Origin: Gordonia jinhuaensis
GTDB taxonomy: Bacteria > Actinomycetota > Actinomycetes > Mycobacteriales > Mycobacteriaceae
Reading direction: 5' to 3'
DNA length: 64,000 nucleotides
Assembly: GCF_014639795.1 (NCBI RefSeq)
Contig: NZ_BMGC01000004.1
Span: forward strand, 62,001-126,000
The notes below the pieces were generated by a model that was given only the letters and a program-made list of their open reading frames with translations, did not search any database and had not been told where the DNA came from. The position numbers and the translations under genes are program-made. Below, in pieces: positions 9,324-16,163 of the stretch (within the stretch, counting starts at the first letter, position 1; the number at the start of each line of letters is the position of its first letter).

Positions 9324-9643
9324 CGCTGGCACCGATCGACTTAGGCGACGCGGCAGCGATCGTCGTCACCGTCGAGATGATCATCTTCACCACCCTGTAC
9401 GCGTGGCGGTCGAAGCCGTGGAAGTCGTGGCCCCACAACCGCGTCGGCGTCGTGTTCCTCGGGCTCTGTGTCACGTTCACAGTGTTCCTCGTCCAGCTGT
9501 CGATTACCTACATCACCGACAGCGCCTACCCGTGGCGCGAGATCATCCGCCCCATCGCCTACTGGCTGGGTGCGGTCGGTCTTGCGCCGATGATCGCGAT
9601 CCTGCTCATCGAGCAGAACCGGGACCGAAAGGGCCGCAAGTGA
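9320..9643 (+). CDS. Phage membrane protein, three helices (holin-like)
   Basis: A 107-residue protein overlaps the preceding stop by 4 nt (ATGA). It has three predicted membrane spans (about residues 9-29, 43-63 and 79-97) and ends in a basic tail (NRDRKGRK). It sits between the lysis genes and LysB, so it may be an additional holin or holin regulator. The function is inferred only from topology and context. Confidence 0.65.
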   Translation: MTLAPIDLGDAAAIVVTVEMIIFTTLYAWRSKPWKSWPHNRVGVVFLGLCVTFTVFLVQLSITYITDSAYPWREIIRPIAYWLGAVGLAPMIAILLIEQNRDRKGRK

Positions 9644-10266
9644 GAGTCATCAAGGTACGCGGGACGGGGGAACCGATGGTCGGCAACATGCTCACGCCGA
9701 TACCCGGCGAGGAGCTGGACTACCGCGCGGAGATCGCACCCATCGGCTCCCGCTCCTACGCAGAATCGGTGCGCGACATTCGCGCGCACCTGCGCGGCAT
9801 CGACGCCGCCGGACAGCCGTGGATTGGTGTCGCTTACAGTCTCGGCGCGGCTGGACTGGGCGACTACGCGGCGTTCGACCGGCCGGAGCATTGCGCCGGC
9901 GTCGTGTTGGTCGCTGACCCTCGCCGCCACCGCAGCCAGTGCGCCAACGGCGGCGTTTCCCTCGCGAATTGGGGTATCGCGGGTGAGCGTCGGATCGCGT
10001 CGGTGCCCGTGTGGTCGTTCGCGGTGCCCGACGATCCGATCACCGCGTGCCCCGGCGACAACGGTGCGCGCACCATCGCCAACACCGTCACCGGGCTGAC
10101 GCAGCCGGTGCCGGGCCGCTGGTGGGATGCCGGCTACACCCTCGCGTGGGCGTGGAAGTACTTCCAGCAGAATTCCCGTCACTGCGTGTACGGGATCGAG
10201 AAGATGCCCGGCGATCACCGCACCTACGTGCAGGCCGCCGCGGACGCCGTGCGGGGTGTCGCGTGA
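9640..10266 (+). CDS. Lysin B: mycolyl-arabinogalactan esterase
   Basis: A 208-residue alpha/beta hydrolase of the cutinase/LysB type starts at GTG 9640 with a 4-nt overlap. The nucleophile elbow reads AYSLGA (Ser near residue 65), the acid lies in VPDDPITACP (about 131) and the His in MPGDHRTY (about 192), giving a full triad. LysB enzymes cleave the ester linking mycolic acids to arabinogalactan, removing the outer lipid layer at lysis. Their presence implies a mycolic-acid-containing host. The first residue of the elbow is Ala instead of the usual Gly. Confidence 0.85.
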   Translation: MRVIKVRGTGEPMVGNMLTPIPGEELDYRAEIAPIGSRSYAESVRDIRAHLRGIDAAGQPWIGVAYSLGAAGLGDYAAFDRPEHCAGVVLVADPRRHRSQCANGGVSLANWGIAGERRIASVPVWSFAVPDDPITACPGDNGARTIANTVTGLTQPVPGRWWDAGYTLAWAWKYFQQNSRHCVYGIEKMPGDHRTYVQAAADAVRGVA

Positions 10267-11309
10267 GAATCCCATCCGACAAGCCGACCGCCCACGACTA
10301 CTCGAACTACCTGGTTGCCACCCTCGAACAGATGCTGCCCGCGCCGCTGGGCGATCTCCTCGAGATCATCTCCGGTGTCGAGGACGGCGACCTCAACGAC
10401 GTCGGCACCTGGGTCAACAACCTGAAGAACGTTCTAGGCGGCGGGTCGGGTGGCATCTCGTTTCCGGGTGCGGTGATCGGCGGGATCATCGCGGCGATCA
10501 CGCAAACGTGGTTCGGGGCGTCGTACACGAATCAGACACCGGAAGGTGTTGCAGCGGCGATCAACTCGATCAAGTCGGCGATCTACGGAGACATCACCAT
10601 GTGGCGATTGACTGGCAGCGGCTCGTTCACTGTCCCCGACTGCAAGTACCTGCACGTCGCGTGCATCGGCGCGGGCGATGGGGGTCAGGGTGGACACAAG
10701 GGGAGCCAGACGGTATCGACACCACCACAAGGCGGTAGTGCCGGGGGCTTCAACTCACAGCTGTTCACTCCATCTGAACTCGGTGGCGTCGGCGCCACTG
10801 TCACCTATACCTGCGGCATCCCCGGCAGTGGGGGGGTGGGCGCGACGGCGACTAACGGAACGGGCGGCGCCGGCGGTATGGGCACTGAAACCACATTCGG
10901 AACCTACCTCTCCTCAGTGAAAGGCCAGTCGACCATCGGGACGCACGACGGATTCCTCGCGTCTGCGTCCGCACCGGGGCGGGGAGGCGATGCAGGCTTC
11001 TACAACGGTTCGGCGATGATGGCCTCGCCGACCGCCGGTGGCGGGACGCCAGTGGGCGCTGGCGGCGCGGCCGGTACGGCGTCGAGCCGCGACGGTGCGG
11101 ACGCTCCTGACGCCACAGTTACGCGGTCCCCCAGTGGTGGTGGCGGCGGCGGCGGCGGCTACGGGGCGAACGGGGCAGTCCCTGGGCTGGGAAAGAACGG
11201 CTCGGTTGGCGGCGGCGGCGGTGCGGGCGGTGGCTCCGGCCACATGTTCTTCAACGGTTCGGCTGGCGGGCGTGGCGGGTACGGGGAAATTCAGATCGTG
11301 ACGGAATGA
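10263..11309 (+). CDS. Glycine-rich minor tail protein
   Basis: A 348-residue protein starts at GTG 10263 with a 4-nt overlap to lysB. An N-terminal helical part (about 1-110) contains a hydrophobic segment, then a TGSGSFTVP motif begins a glycine-rich C-terminal domain with long GGGGGGG and GGAGG runs. Glycine-rich domains introduced by such a motif are common in tail-tip and receptor-contact proteins of actinophages, where Gly-rich loops form polyglycine-helix sandwiches. Placement among minor tail genes after the lysis cassette supports a role in host contact. The specificity is unknown. Confidence 0.7.
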   Translation: MRIPSDKPTAHDYSNYLVATLEQMLPAPLGDLLEIISGVEDGDLNDVGTWVNNLKNVLGGGSGGISFPGAVIGGIIAAITQTWFGASYTNQTPEGVAAAINSIKSAIYGDITMWRLTGSGSFTVPDCKYLHVACIGAGDGGQGGHKGSQTVSTPPQGGSAGGFNSQLFTPSELGGVGATVTYTCGIPGSGGVGATATNGTGGAGGMGTETTFGTYLSSVKGQSTIGTHDGFLASASAPGRGGDAGFYNGSAMMASPTAGGGTPVGAGGAAGTASSRDGADAPDATVTRSPSGGGGGGGGYGANGAVPGLGKNGSVGGGGGAGGGSGHMFFNGSAGGRGGYGEIQIVTE

Positions 11310-11316
11310 GGAAGCA

Positions 11317-11589
11317 ATGACACAGTTTTCATCCACCGACCTCACCACCGAGATGCAGGGAGGACATTTCTCGGCCACCATCACCGGCACACTCACAGGC
11401 ATCGCGAAAAACGTGATCGGCGGATTCGCTGAAGCCACCATCGACATCGGCGAAAAAGACGGCTCCTACGCCGTCATCCGCTTCTTCGACAGCGACCCCA
11501 TTCAGGTCGATGCCGAAATCGTCGAACAACCCGTCATCCCGGCACCGCCACTACCCGAGCCGAGCAGCGATCAGGGGCCGACCGCATGA
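11317..11589 (+). CDS. Small hypothetical phage protein
   Basis: A 90-residue protein with a GAGGAAGCA ribosome site 1 nt before ATG 11317. Its core is beta-like, alternating Thr/Ile (FSATITGTLTG), and its C-terminus is Pro-rich (PVIPAPPLPEPSS). No family was recognised. It sits between two tail fibre-type genes and is translationally coupled to the next, so a structural or assembly role in the tail is a reasonable guess only. Confidence 0.6.
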   Translation: MTQFSSTDLTTEMQGGHFSATITGTLTGIAKNVIGGFAEATIDIGEKDGSYAVIRFFDSDPIQVDAEIVEQPVIPAPPLPEPSSDQGPTA

Positions 11590-11855
11590 CCCCGACCCCG
11601 CACCCGTCGAAGTGTGCCGCGTCGGGACGTGATGGCGTGGCGGGGAACATTCAGCGGCACGACAACCCCGTACATGCCGACATTCACCCCGGCGGATGCT
11701 TCGGGGTCGTCGGGCGGCACAACGCAGTACTGGCCGCGAATCTGCAACGCCCACAAGACGACACAACCTCGGAGGTAGTGGTGACCGTGGAAGACACCGC
11801 AAGCGTCGCGCAACTCGACGCCATCGACGCAGCGAGCGAGGAGGCCACGGCATGA
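11586..11855 (+). CDS. Small hypothetical phage protein
   Basis: An 89-residue protein overlaps the preceding stop by 4 nt (ATGA) and the following start by 4 nt. The N-terminus is His/Asn/Gly-rich (NIQRHDNPVHADIHPGG) and the C-terminus is an acidic helix (TSEVVVTVEDTASVAQLDAI). I recognise no family. The coupled overlaps on both sides argue that it is translated. Confidence 0.55.
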   Translation: MTPTPHPSKCAASGRDGVAGNIQRHDNPVHADIHPGGCFGVVGRHNAVLAANLQRPQDDTTSEVVVTVEDTASVAQLDAIDAASEEATA

Positions 11856-13513
11856 CGACACTCATCACCATCAAGGACACGCTCCTCAACATCGCCGGCG
11901 CAGCCGCCGGTGAACGACTCCGCTTCGCCCCCCGCGGCATCTCCGCCAGCACCATGAGCACCAACTACGTTGACGTGCCCTCAGACACCTCGACCGGAGC
12001 GTTCACCGCCCAGCTGCAACCCGGCCAGGCGATGGTGTCGATCGGGCATCGCACCAGCATCCCCTTCACCGTGCCGTCGACGCCGAAAACGTCGGGTGAC
12101 GGCTCCTACACCCTGTGGGAGCTGATCCAGGCCAACGTGCAGATCCCGGCAGCCACACCCGCCCAGGTCATCCAGCAGGCCGTCGCCAGTCAGGTCGGGA
12201 GTGCTGTCACAGACCAGGTGTCGGAGGCCATCGAGGAAGCGGACCTTGGACAAGTACCGCTGCGTACCCTGTACCGACCGATGACTGACATCATCTCGTC
12301 AAGCGTGCTGACCACCGACCAATACCTATTCGCGGCCCCATCGGACTACACAAATCTGTGGGGCACCCGTTGGGACTCGGCGAACTACAACACCCAGGGT
12401 CAAAACCTCATCCCCGTCACCGCTGGCACCCCCGCCTCTGGATGCATCAACGACAGCAGCGGACGCTACACCACCAGCGGCTCAAGCAAAATCCCCTTCG
12501 GCTCCGTCATCGACATCGAGTTCATATTCACCGGCGACAAGCTCGACATCATGATGCAGACATTCGGCTACTTCGACTCTCAGGTGTACATCGAGGACGA
12601 GGGCCGGATGAAGAAGGCGAAGCCGCTTCCGTTGGCGGGCAACTATTCCGGCTACTCGTACCGCTCGCTGCGGTTCGCTGAGATCGCCACACGACGCATC
12701 AGGGTGGTGATGCCCGCCGTGTACTTCGTGCAGATCATGCACGAGCGGTCCGCGATCCTGGCTCCCAGCCCCGACAGGCCGCTGATCGTGACGACGGGAG
12801 ACTCGTACTTCGAGTCGTGCGGTGCGTACAACTCGGGGTCGGCGCGGAGCTTCGTGACGTACGGGATGATCGACGCGCTCATCGAGGCGACCGGCTTCGC
12901 GGTGGCGAGGTGTGCGCAGGGTGGCACCGGCTATTTCAACGACGGCACGGGGGCCGCTGGCTCGTTGACGGCAGTGGCGTCCAATACTGCGCACACCAGC
13001 CCTTTCGGTTCGGCCCCCAGGGTCGCCTACTACGGCAAGTTCCTCGGCTCGGTCGCCAAGCCGGTGGCCGTCCTCGTCAACGGAACCTGCAACGACGGCG
13101 GACTGTCGGGTGACGGCACGAACGCCTCACAGGCAGGGATGCAGACGCGCGTCACCGCGCTACTCAACGCCATCGCGGCACGCGACCCGAAGGTGGGGAT
13201 CGTCGCCATCGGGCCAGAACCCATCAACGACAGTTACGGGTCGGGCGCACACGCCACCAATCGTCTCGGTATCCAGGCGGCGATAGCCGCGCACGCACAG
13301 GGAATCGGCTTCGCTGACGCCAACAACCCCACGACGCCGTGGTGGACCGGCACCGGCTACGAAAAGAGTGTGTCTACCTCTCAGCAGGCGCAGATGGTGG
13401 GTGCCGATCAGATTCACCCCAACTGGTTCGGGCACAAGTACTACGGCTCCCGAATCGCTGCGGCGATTGGAGACTTTCGGGTGCCCAAGGATCGCGCGGA
13501 AAGGGCCGCATGA
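11852..13513 (+). CDS. Minor tail protein with SGNH/GDSL hydrolase domain
   Basis: A 553-residue protein starts at ATG 11852 after GAGGAGG. Residues 1-110 resemble a beta-rich tail attachment region. The C-terminal part is an SGNH esterase: GDS block near residue 312 (TTGDSYFE), Gly block (QGGTGYF), Asn block near 409 (VNGTCND) and the Asp/His block DQIHPNW near 519. Family members deacylate lipids or polysaccharides. On a tail protein of a phage of mycolic-acid bacteria it may process a surface glycan or lipid during adsorption. The substrate is inferred, not seen. Confidence 0.8.
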   Translation: MTTLITIKDTLLNIAGAAAGERLRFAPRGISASTMSTNYVDVPSDTSTGAFTAQLQPGQAMVSIGHRTSIPFTVPSTPKTSGDGSYTLWELIQANVQIPAATPAQVIQQAVASQVGSAVTDQVSEAIEEADLGQVPLRTLYRPMTDIISSSVLTTDQYLFAAPSDYTNLWGTRWDSANYNTQGQNLIPVTAGTPASGCINDSSGRYTTSGSSKIPFGSVIDIEFIFTGDKLDIMMQTFGYFDSQVYIEDEGRMKKAKPLPLAGNYSGYSYRSLRFAEIATRRIRVVMPAVYFVQIMHERSAILAPSPDRPLIVTTGDSYFESCGAYNSGSARSFVTYGMIDALIEATGFAVARCAQGGTGYFNDGTGAAGSLTAVASNTAHTSPFGSAPRVAYYGKFLGSVAKPVAVLVNGTCNDGGLSGDGTNASQAGMQTRVTALLNAIAARDPKVGIVAIGPEPINDSYGSGAHATNRLGIQAAIAAHAQGIGFADANNPTTPWWTGTGYEKSVSTSQQAQMVGADQIHPNWFGHKYYGSRIAAAIGDFRVPKDRAERAA

Positions 13514-13623
13514 TGGACGAACTGACAGAACGATTTATGGAGGCTGGTAACGACATGCTTCCCGACCTGCCCGACACGCCGCTGATCCCGCCCGCCGATC
13601 TCAACTTTGGAGACGATGACTGA
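13510..13623 (+). CDS. Small acidic phage protein, 37 residues
   Basis: Tandem ATG codons at 13510 and 13513 overlap the stop of the SGNH tail gene. The 37-residue product is strongly acidic (ends NFGDDD) and Pro/Leu-rich in the middle (PDLPDTPLIPP). Its stop shares bases with the next start (TGATGG). Such coupled mini-genes between tail fibre genes are common in actinophages. The function is unknown. Confidence 0.5.
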   Translation: MMDELTERFMEAGNDMLPDLPDTPLIPPADLNFGDDD

Positions 13624-14003
13624 TGGCAATCCAATCCGGCCCCGGCTTCCTCGCCTCACTCAACCCGTCCGAGCTTGCGGGCATGGCCTACAGCAACGCC
13701 TCCTACTACATGCAGAACGACTACACCCTGGCAGTGGCAGTCTCTTCTGCGGCACAGACGCTCACCGCCACCCCGAAGCTCAACGTTTTTACCGGCTCGT
13801 CGGCGGTCACATGGACCCTCCCTGCGGTGGCGGGAAATACCGGACGATTTATCCGGATCAAGAATCGCGGCTCAGCAACACTCACCATATCTCGGGCCGG
13901 ATCAGATCAGATCTACTCGACTGCCGCCAATACCACCGTCACAGTCGCAGCGGGTGTAGCACTGTTGCTCATCAACGACGGCACGTACTGGCTCACAAAC
14001 TAA
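13623..14003 (+). CDS. Small beta-rich tail-associated protein
   Basis: A 126-residue protein begins at ATG 13623. It is Thr/Ser/Ala-rich with alternating hydrophobic residues (ATLTISRAGSD, TTVTVAAGVALLLIND), suggesting an all-beta fold like short tail fibre or decoration proteins. It is the last gene of the rightward tail block, and strand orientation reverses directly after it. The exact role is not recognisable. Confidence 0.6.
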   Translation: MAIQSGPGFLASLNPSELAGMAYSNASYYMQNDYTLAVAVSSAAQTLTATPKLNVFTGSSAVTWTLPAVAGNTGRFIRIKNRGSATLTISRAGSDQIYSTAANTTVTVAAGVALLLINDGTYWLTN

Positions 14004-14128
14004 GCCCGCCCATAACGCGAAGTCTGAGGCGGCACGACATACCAAGCGAACAGCCCGAAGAGTTGACATGTCCTCGCACACTGCAAAGAAACTTGGCGAG
14101 CGTGAGGCGTTGGTCGCCCCCGTTCATG
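14004..14128. other. Boundary between rightward tail block and leftward module
   Basis: The last tail gene ends at 14003 and the leftward 298-residue gene ends at 14131, so genes converge here. No strong hairpin or recognisable gene was seen in this 125-nt stretch. Confidence 0.5.
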
Positions 14129-15025
14129 TCAGCGTCGCCACACCCATACATGCTCTTTCGGGACCAGCGGGGCACCTTCGGGTCCGGCGACATAGGGCGC
14201 GATCCAACGCTTTTCGGTCTTCGCACCGCGAGGTCCGGTGTGATAGGTGCGCATGTGACCGCGCACGATCCAGCGGTGGGTGTAGTCACGACCGTCGCTG
14301 GCTGCCTTTCCGTCCGGACCGACTGTCCACTCTCGGACGGTCCGGAGGTCGATGACTGTGACTGCGGGCACGGGTCGTGTGCGGGTTTCTTTCGCCGACC
14401 CGTCTTCGCGGAAGTTGGCGGGTCGGGTCGAGCCGACCTGGGGCTGTTGCGATAGCAGCATCGTGGCGCACAGGATGCGCCAGATCGCCAGCTCGGGTGC
14501 GATGCTGTGATCGCCCACGCGCACCGTATCGTCGCGGCCGTCGCTGAAACGCACGGTGATCAAGGACAGTGGGCTGGGTGGGCGTCCGGCGATGGCCTGG
14601 CGTGTCCACAGCTCGATGCGGACGCCGTCCATGTCCGCATCCTGTGACCACTCGGGGATCGGAGCCCACGACACCGCGTCGATCGTCACGGTGCGCTCGT
14701 CGCGGTCGGCGGACCGGTTGACCACGCGGATCGGGAGTCCGCCATCCCACACGAGCAGACCCGACCGTGTCTCAGCGTCACGGTCCCAGTGGGGTAGCTC
14801 GCCGCCGCACAGGCCAGTGTCGGCTGCGAGGGTCGTCATGTCCGGTGCGACCCACCACAGCGAGGCGGTCTCCAGCTCTTTCGCCTCGCGCCGCCACAGA
14901 TCGCTGACACTCGACCCTTCAGTTCCCCTTGGCTGCTCATCGACCACGCGACTGGCGTGGTTCAGGCCGGCGGCCAGGTCCATCCTGACCGCCGGCAATG
15001 TCACTGCGCGTAGAGGTCGCACCAC
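14129..15025 (-). CDS. Conserved actinobacterial mobile-element protein of unknown function
   Basis: A 298-residue Trp- and Arg-rich protein. Its C-terminus carries YTHRWIVRGH, EKRWIAPYVAGPEGAPLV and KEHVWVWRR, a motif set I associate with hypothetical proteins on actinobacterial phages and plasmids. The N-terminal half has a WWVAPDM segment. No catalytic motif is clear, though the conserved His/Arg/Trp cluster suggests nucleic-acid or nucleotide contact. The start is uncertain: tandem GTG at 15025/15022 lies 8 nt after the preceding stop, while ATG 14983 (residue 15) has a closer purine-rich site. It is the last gene of a three-gene leftward unit headed by the ribbon-helix-helix regulator. 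Confidence 0.65.
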   Translation of the reverse strand: MVRPLRAVTLPAVRMDLAAGLNHASRVVDEQPRGTEGSSVSDLWRREAKELETASLWWVAPDMTTLAADTGLCGGELPHWDRDAETRSGLLVWDGGLPIRVVNRSADRDERTVTIDAVSWAPIPEWSQDADMDGVRIELWTRQAIAGRPPSPLSLITVRFSDGRDDTVRVGDHSIAPELAIWRILCATMLLSQQPQVGSTRPANFREDGSAKETRTRPVPAVTVIDLRTVREWTVGPDGKAASDGRDYTHRWIVRGHMRTYHTGPRGAKTEKRWIAPYVAGPEGAPLVPKEHVWVWRR

Positions 15026-15035
15026 CAGCGCCCGA

Positions 15036-15260
15036 CTACGCCGCGGTGACCTGCGCGGCGAACAGGCCCCAGTCGGGACCGGATTCGATGTCGCCGGTGC
15101 GCTTCCACCCGGCGGCGTCCAGCGCGGCGTCGAGGGCTTCCTCGTTGGGCTCCCCGTCGTCGAACAGGTTGTCGGCGGGGAACTCGGCGATGGTGGAGGC
15201 GTCGTCGGCGTCCTGGATGAGGATGGTGTTCTCGTCGCGGGAGATGTGGGCGTTGATCAT
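15036..15260 (-). CDS. Small acidic hypothetical protein under the RHH operator
   Basis: A 74-residue, very acidic protein starts at ATG 15260 with GGAGCC 6 nt upstream. It reads MINAHISRDENTILIQ, then Asp/Glu-rich helices (GEPNEEALDAALDAAGW). It has its own promoter carrying a copy of the palindromic operator (15299-15315). No family was recognised. Acidity and small size would suit a DNA mimic, antitoxin-like or anti-defence protein, but that is speculation. Confidence 0.6.
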   Translation of the reverse strand: MINAHISRDENTILIQDADDASTIAEFPADNLFDDGEPNEEALDAALDAAGWKRTGDIESGPDWGLFAAQVTAA

Positions 15261-15298
15261 GTCGGGCTCCTTGGTCGGTGTTCCTTGACTGTGTAACC

Positions 15299-15328
15299 AG
15301 TATTGCAGCATTACTCGTTACTCGTCAA
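15299..15328 (-). promoter_or_regulatory. Promoter with RHH-type palindromic operator (copy 1)
   Basis: On the minus strand TTGACG (15323-15328) and AATACT (15299-15304) are separated by 18 nt and direct the gene starting at 15260. The palindrome AGTATTGCAGCATTACT (15299-15315) fills the -10 and the adjoining spacer, with seven of eight base pairs symmetric. It overlaps the 3' end of the regulator gene itself, so the downstream genes can be expressed separately. Confidence 0.65.
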
Positions 15329-15514
15329 GTGGTCGAGCAAAATCTTCCGGACGTATTTCGCGGTGCCCATCCCGGCCTCTTTTGCGTGCTCGTCCAGCTC
15401 CGCCTTGGCGGCTGCGGGTAGGGAAACGGTGACGCGGGGCGAGTGTGTCCCGTCGCCGGATAGGGAGGTCCCGCCGGGCGTGAGTCCTCGGGTGTTGGGT
15501 GCAGTGTTCGCCAT
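15311..15514 (-). CDS. Ribbon-helix-helix transcriptional regulator
   Basis: A 67-residue protein. Residues about 26-67 match the CopG/Arc ribbon-helix-helix pattern: a beta strand RVTVSLP, helix 1 AAAKAELDEHAKEAG and helix 2 TAKYVRKILLDHL. The N-terminal 25 residues are flexible (Thr/Gly/Ser). RHH dimers bind short palindromes and often autorepress. Three copies of one palindrome lie in promoters around this gene, supporting that role. The ATG at 15514 has no Shine-Dalgarno and lies about 6 nt from a -10, suggesting a leaderless transcript. Confidence 0.75.
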   Translation of the reverse strand: MANTAPNTRGLTPGGTSLSGDGTHSPRVTVSLPAAAKAELDEHAKEAGMGTAKYVRKILLDHLTSNE

Positions 15515-15520
15515 GCGGTG

Positions 15521-15549
15521 AGCGTATCGCGTATTGCTGCATTAGTCGA
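15521..15549 (-). promoter_or_regulatory. Autoregulated promoter of the RHH gene (operator copy 2)
   Basis: Minus-strand TCGACT (15544-15549), a 17-nt spacer and TACGCT (15521-15526) lie 6 nt before ATG 15514, consistent with leaderless transcription. The spacer contains CGTATTGCTGCATTAGT (15530-15546), 14 of 17 bases identical to copy 1. Bound repressor would block polymerase between -35 and -10. Confidence 0.55.
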
Positions 15550-15559
15550 TACCAAAGTG

Positions 15560-15589
15560 TTGACGGTATACGAGTATTGCGGCTATACT
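15560..15589 (+). promoter_or_regulatory. Consensus promoter with operator copy 3
   Basis: TTGACG (15560-15565), an 18-nt spacer and TATACT (15584-15589) form a near-consensus sigma-70-type promoter for the plus-strand gene at 15617. AGTATTGCGGCTATACT (15573-15589) is the third copy of the palindrome. The core ACGAGTA.TGC.GC.ATACTGGT is shared base for base with the promoter of copy 1, so the whole promoter-operator unit looks duplicated in opposite orientation. Confidence 0.7.
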
Positions 15590-15616
15590 GGTATCACACC
15601 ACGAGAGAGGGACACC

Positions 15617-15754
15617 ATGAAAACCACACTCACCCCCCACCGAGTCACCGACCCCCGCGGAAGCATCATCCTCGTCATGGCTACCGACGAGCACGACGCT
15701 CACGCGAAAGCCGAAGCCCACGCCCAGACGATCCGCGAAGCACTCGGACACTGA
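15617..15754 (+). CDS. Small hypothetical protein, 45 residues
   Basis: ATG 15617 follows GAGAGAGG at 8 nt spacing and a consensus promoter, so it is very probably expressed. The product has a beta hairpin-like start (LTPHRVTDPRGSIILVMATDEH) and a His/Ala-rich helix. It is divergent from the RHH gene and shares its regulation. A strong terminator follows at once. No family was recognised. Confidence 0.6.
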   Translation: MKTTLTPHRVTDPRGSIILVMATDEHDAHAKAEAHAQTIREALGH

Positions 15755-15760
15755 CCGACG

Positions 15761-15796
15761 CGAGACCCCCGGACCCGAAAGGGCCCGGGGGTCTCG
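15761..15796 (+). terminator. Terminator hairpin after the 45-residue gene
   Basis: A GC-rich inverted repeat with arms CGAGACCCCCGG and CCGGGGGTCTCG encloses a short loop containing CCGAAAGG, 7 nt after the stop at 15754. The hairpin is strong but has no long T run. It resembles the one at 16080, suggesting duplicated terminators. Confidence 0.65.
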
Positions 15797-15842
15797 TCCG
15801 GCACGCGACCGAACCGATCCGGCCCGGCCTCACACGTGTGCG

Positions 15843-15895
15843 AATTCAAGGTTCGGCCCCGAACCTTGAATTGCTGCCGGCCGAGTTCAAGGTTC
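15843..15895. repeat. Perfect 30-nt palindrome plus a third half-site
   Basis: Arms AATTCAAGGTTCGG (15843-15856) and CCGAACCTTGAATT (15859-15872) flank a 2-nt centre. The ten-base core TTCAAGGTTC occurs again in direct orientation at 15886-15895, 18 nt before the start of the next small gene. The AT content is above the surroundings. It could be a regulator site, an integrase arm-type site or a hairpin. Nothing decides between these. Confidence 0.6.
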
Positions 15896-15912
15896 CTTGA
15901 CTCGTCCACCGC

Positions 15913-16077
15913 GTGACCGACACCGCGAACCGATCCGGCCTGGCACACGTCCAAGAGGGCATGAACAACCTCGACGAGCACACCTGCCCGAACTGCGGCT
16001 ACCCCGACCCCACCCTCGCGATCCTGTGGACCACCGCAGACCCGGAGTGGTGGCAGCGAGACGAGCACGACGAATGA
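15913..16077 (+). CDS. Small Cys-pair (zinc-ribbon-like) protein
   Basis: A 54-residue reading frame from GTG 15913 (or 38 residues from ATG 15961, preceded by AGAGGGC). It contains HTCPNCGYPDP, a CxxC knuckle typical of half zinc ribbons, and a Trp-rich end (LWTTADPEWWQRDEHDE). A rho-independent terminator begins 2 nt after the stop, which supports expression. Phages often encode such small zinc-knuckle proteins. The function is unknown. Confidence 0.5.
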   Translation: MTDTANRSGLAHVQEGMNNLDEHTCPNCGYPDPTLAILWTTADPEWWQRDEHDE

Positions 16078-16079
16078 CG

Positions 16080-16121
16080 AGACCCCCGTCGCCTTCTTCC
16101 CAGAGGCGGCGGGGGTCTTTT
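16080..16121 (+). terminator. Rho-independent terminator
   Basis: Arms AGACCCCCGTCGCC (16080-16093) and GGCGGCGGGGGTCT (16105-16118) pair with a single G-T wobble around an 11-nt loop and are followed by TTTT. It ends plus-strand transcription of the 54-residue gene. The integrase gene converges on it from the other side. Confidence 0.8.
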
Positions 16122-16163
16122 CGTGTCTGGGCGTCCCCGAACACATGTGCGAGTGTAGCGGCT

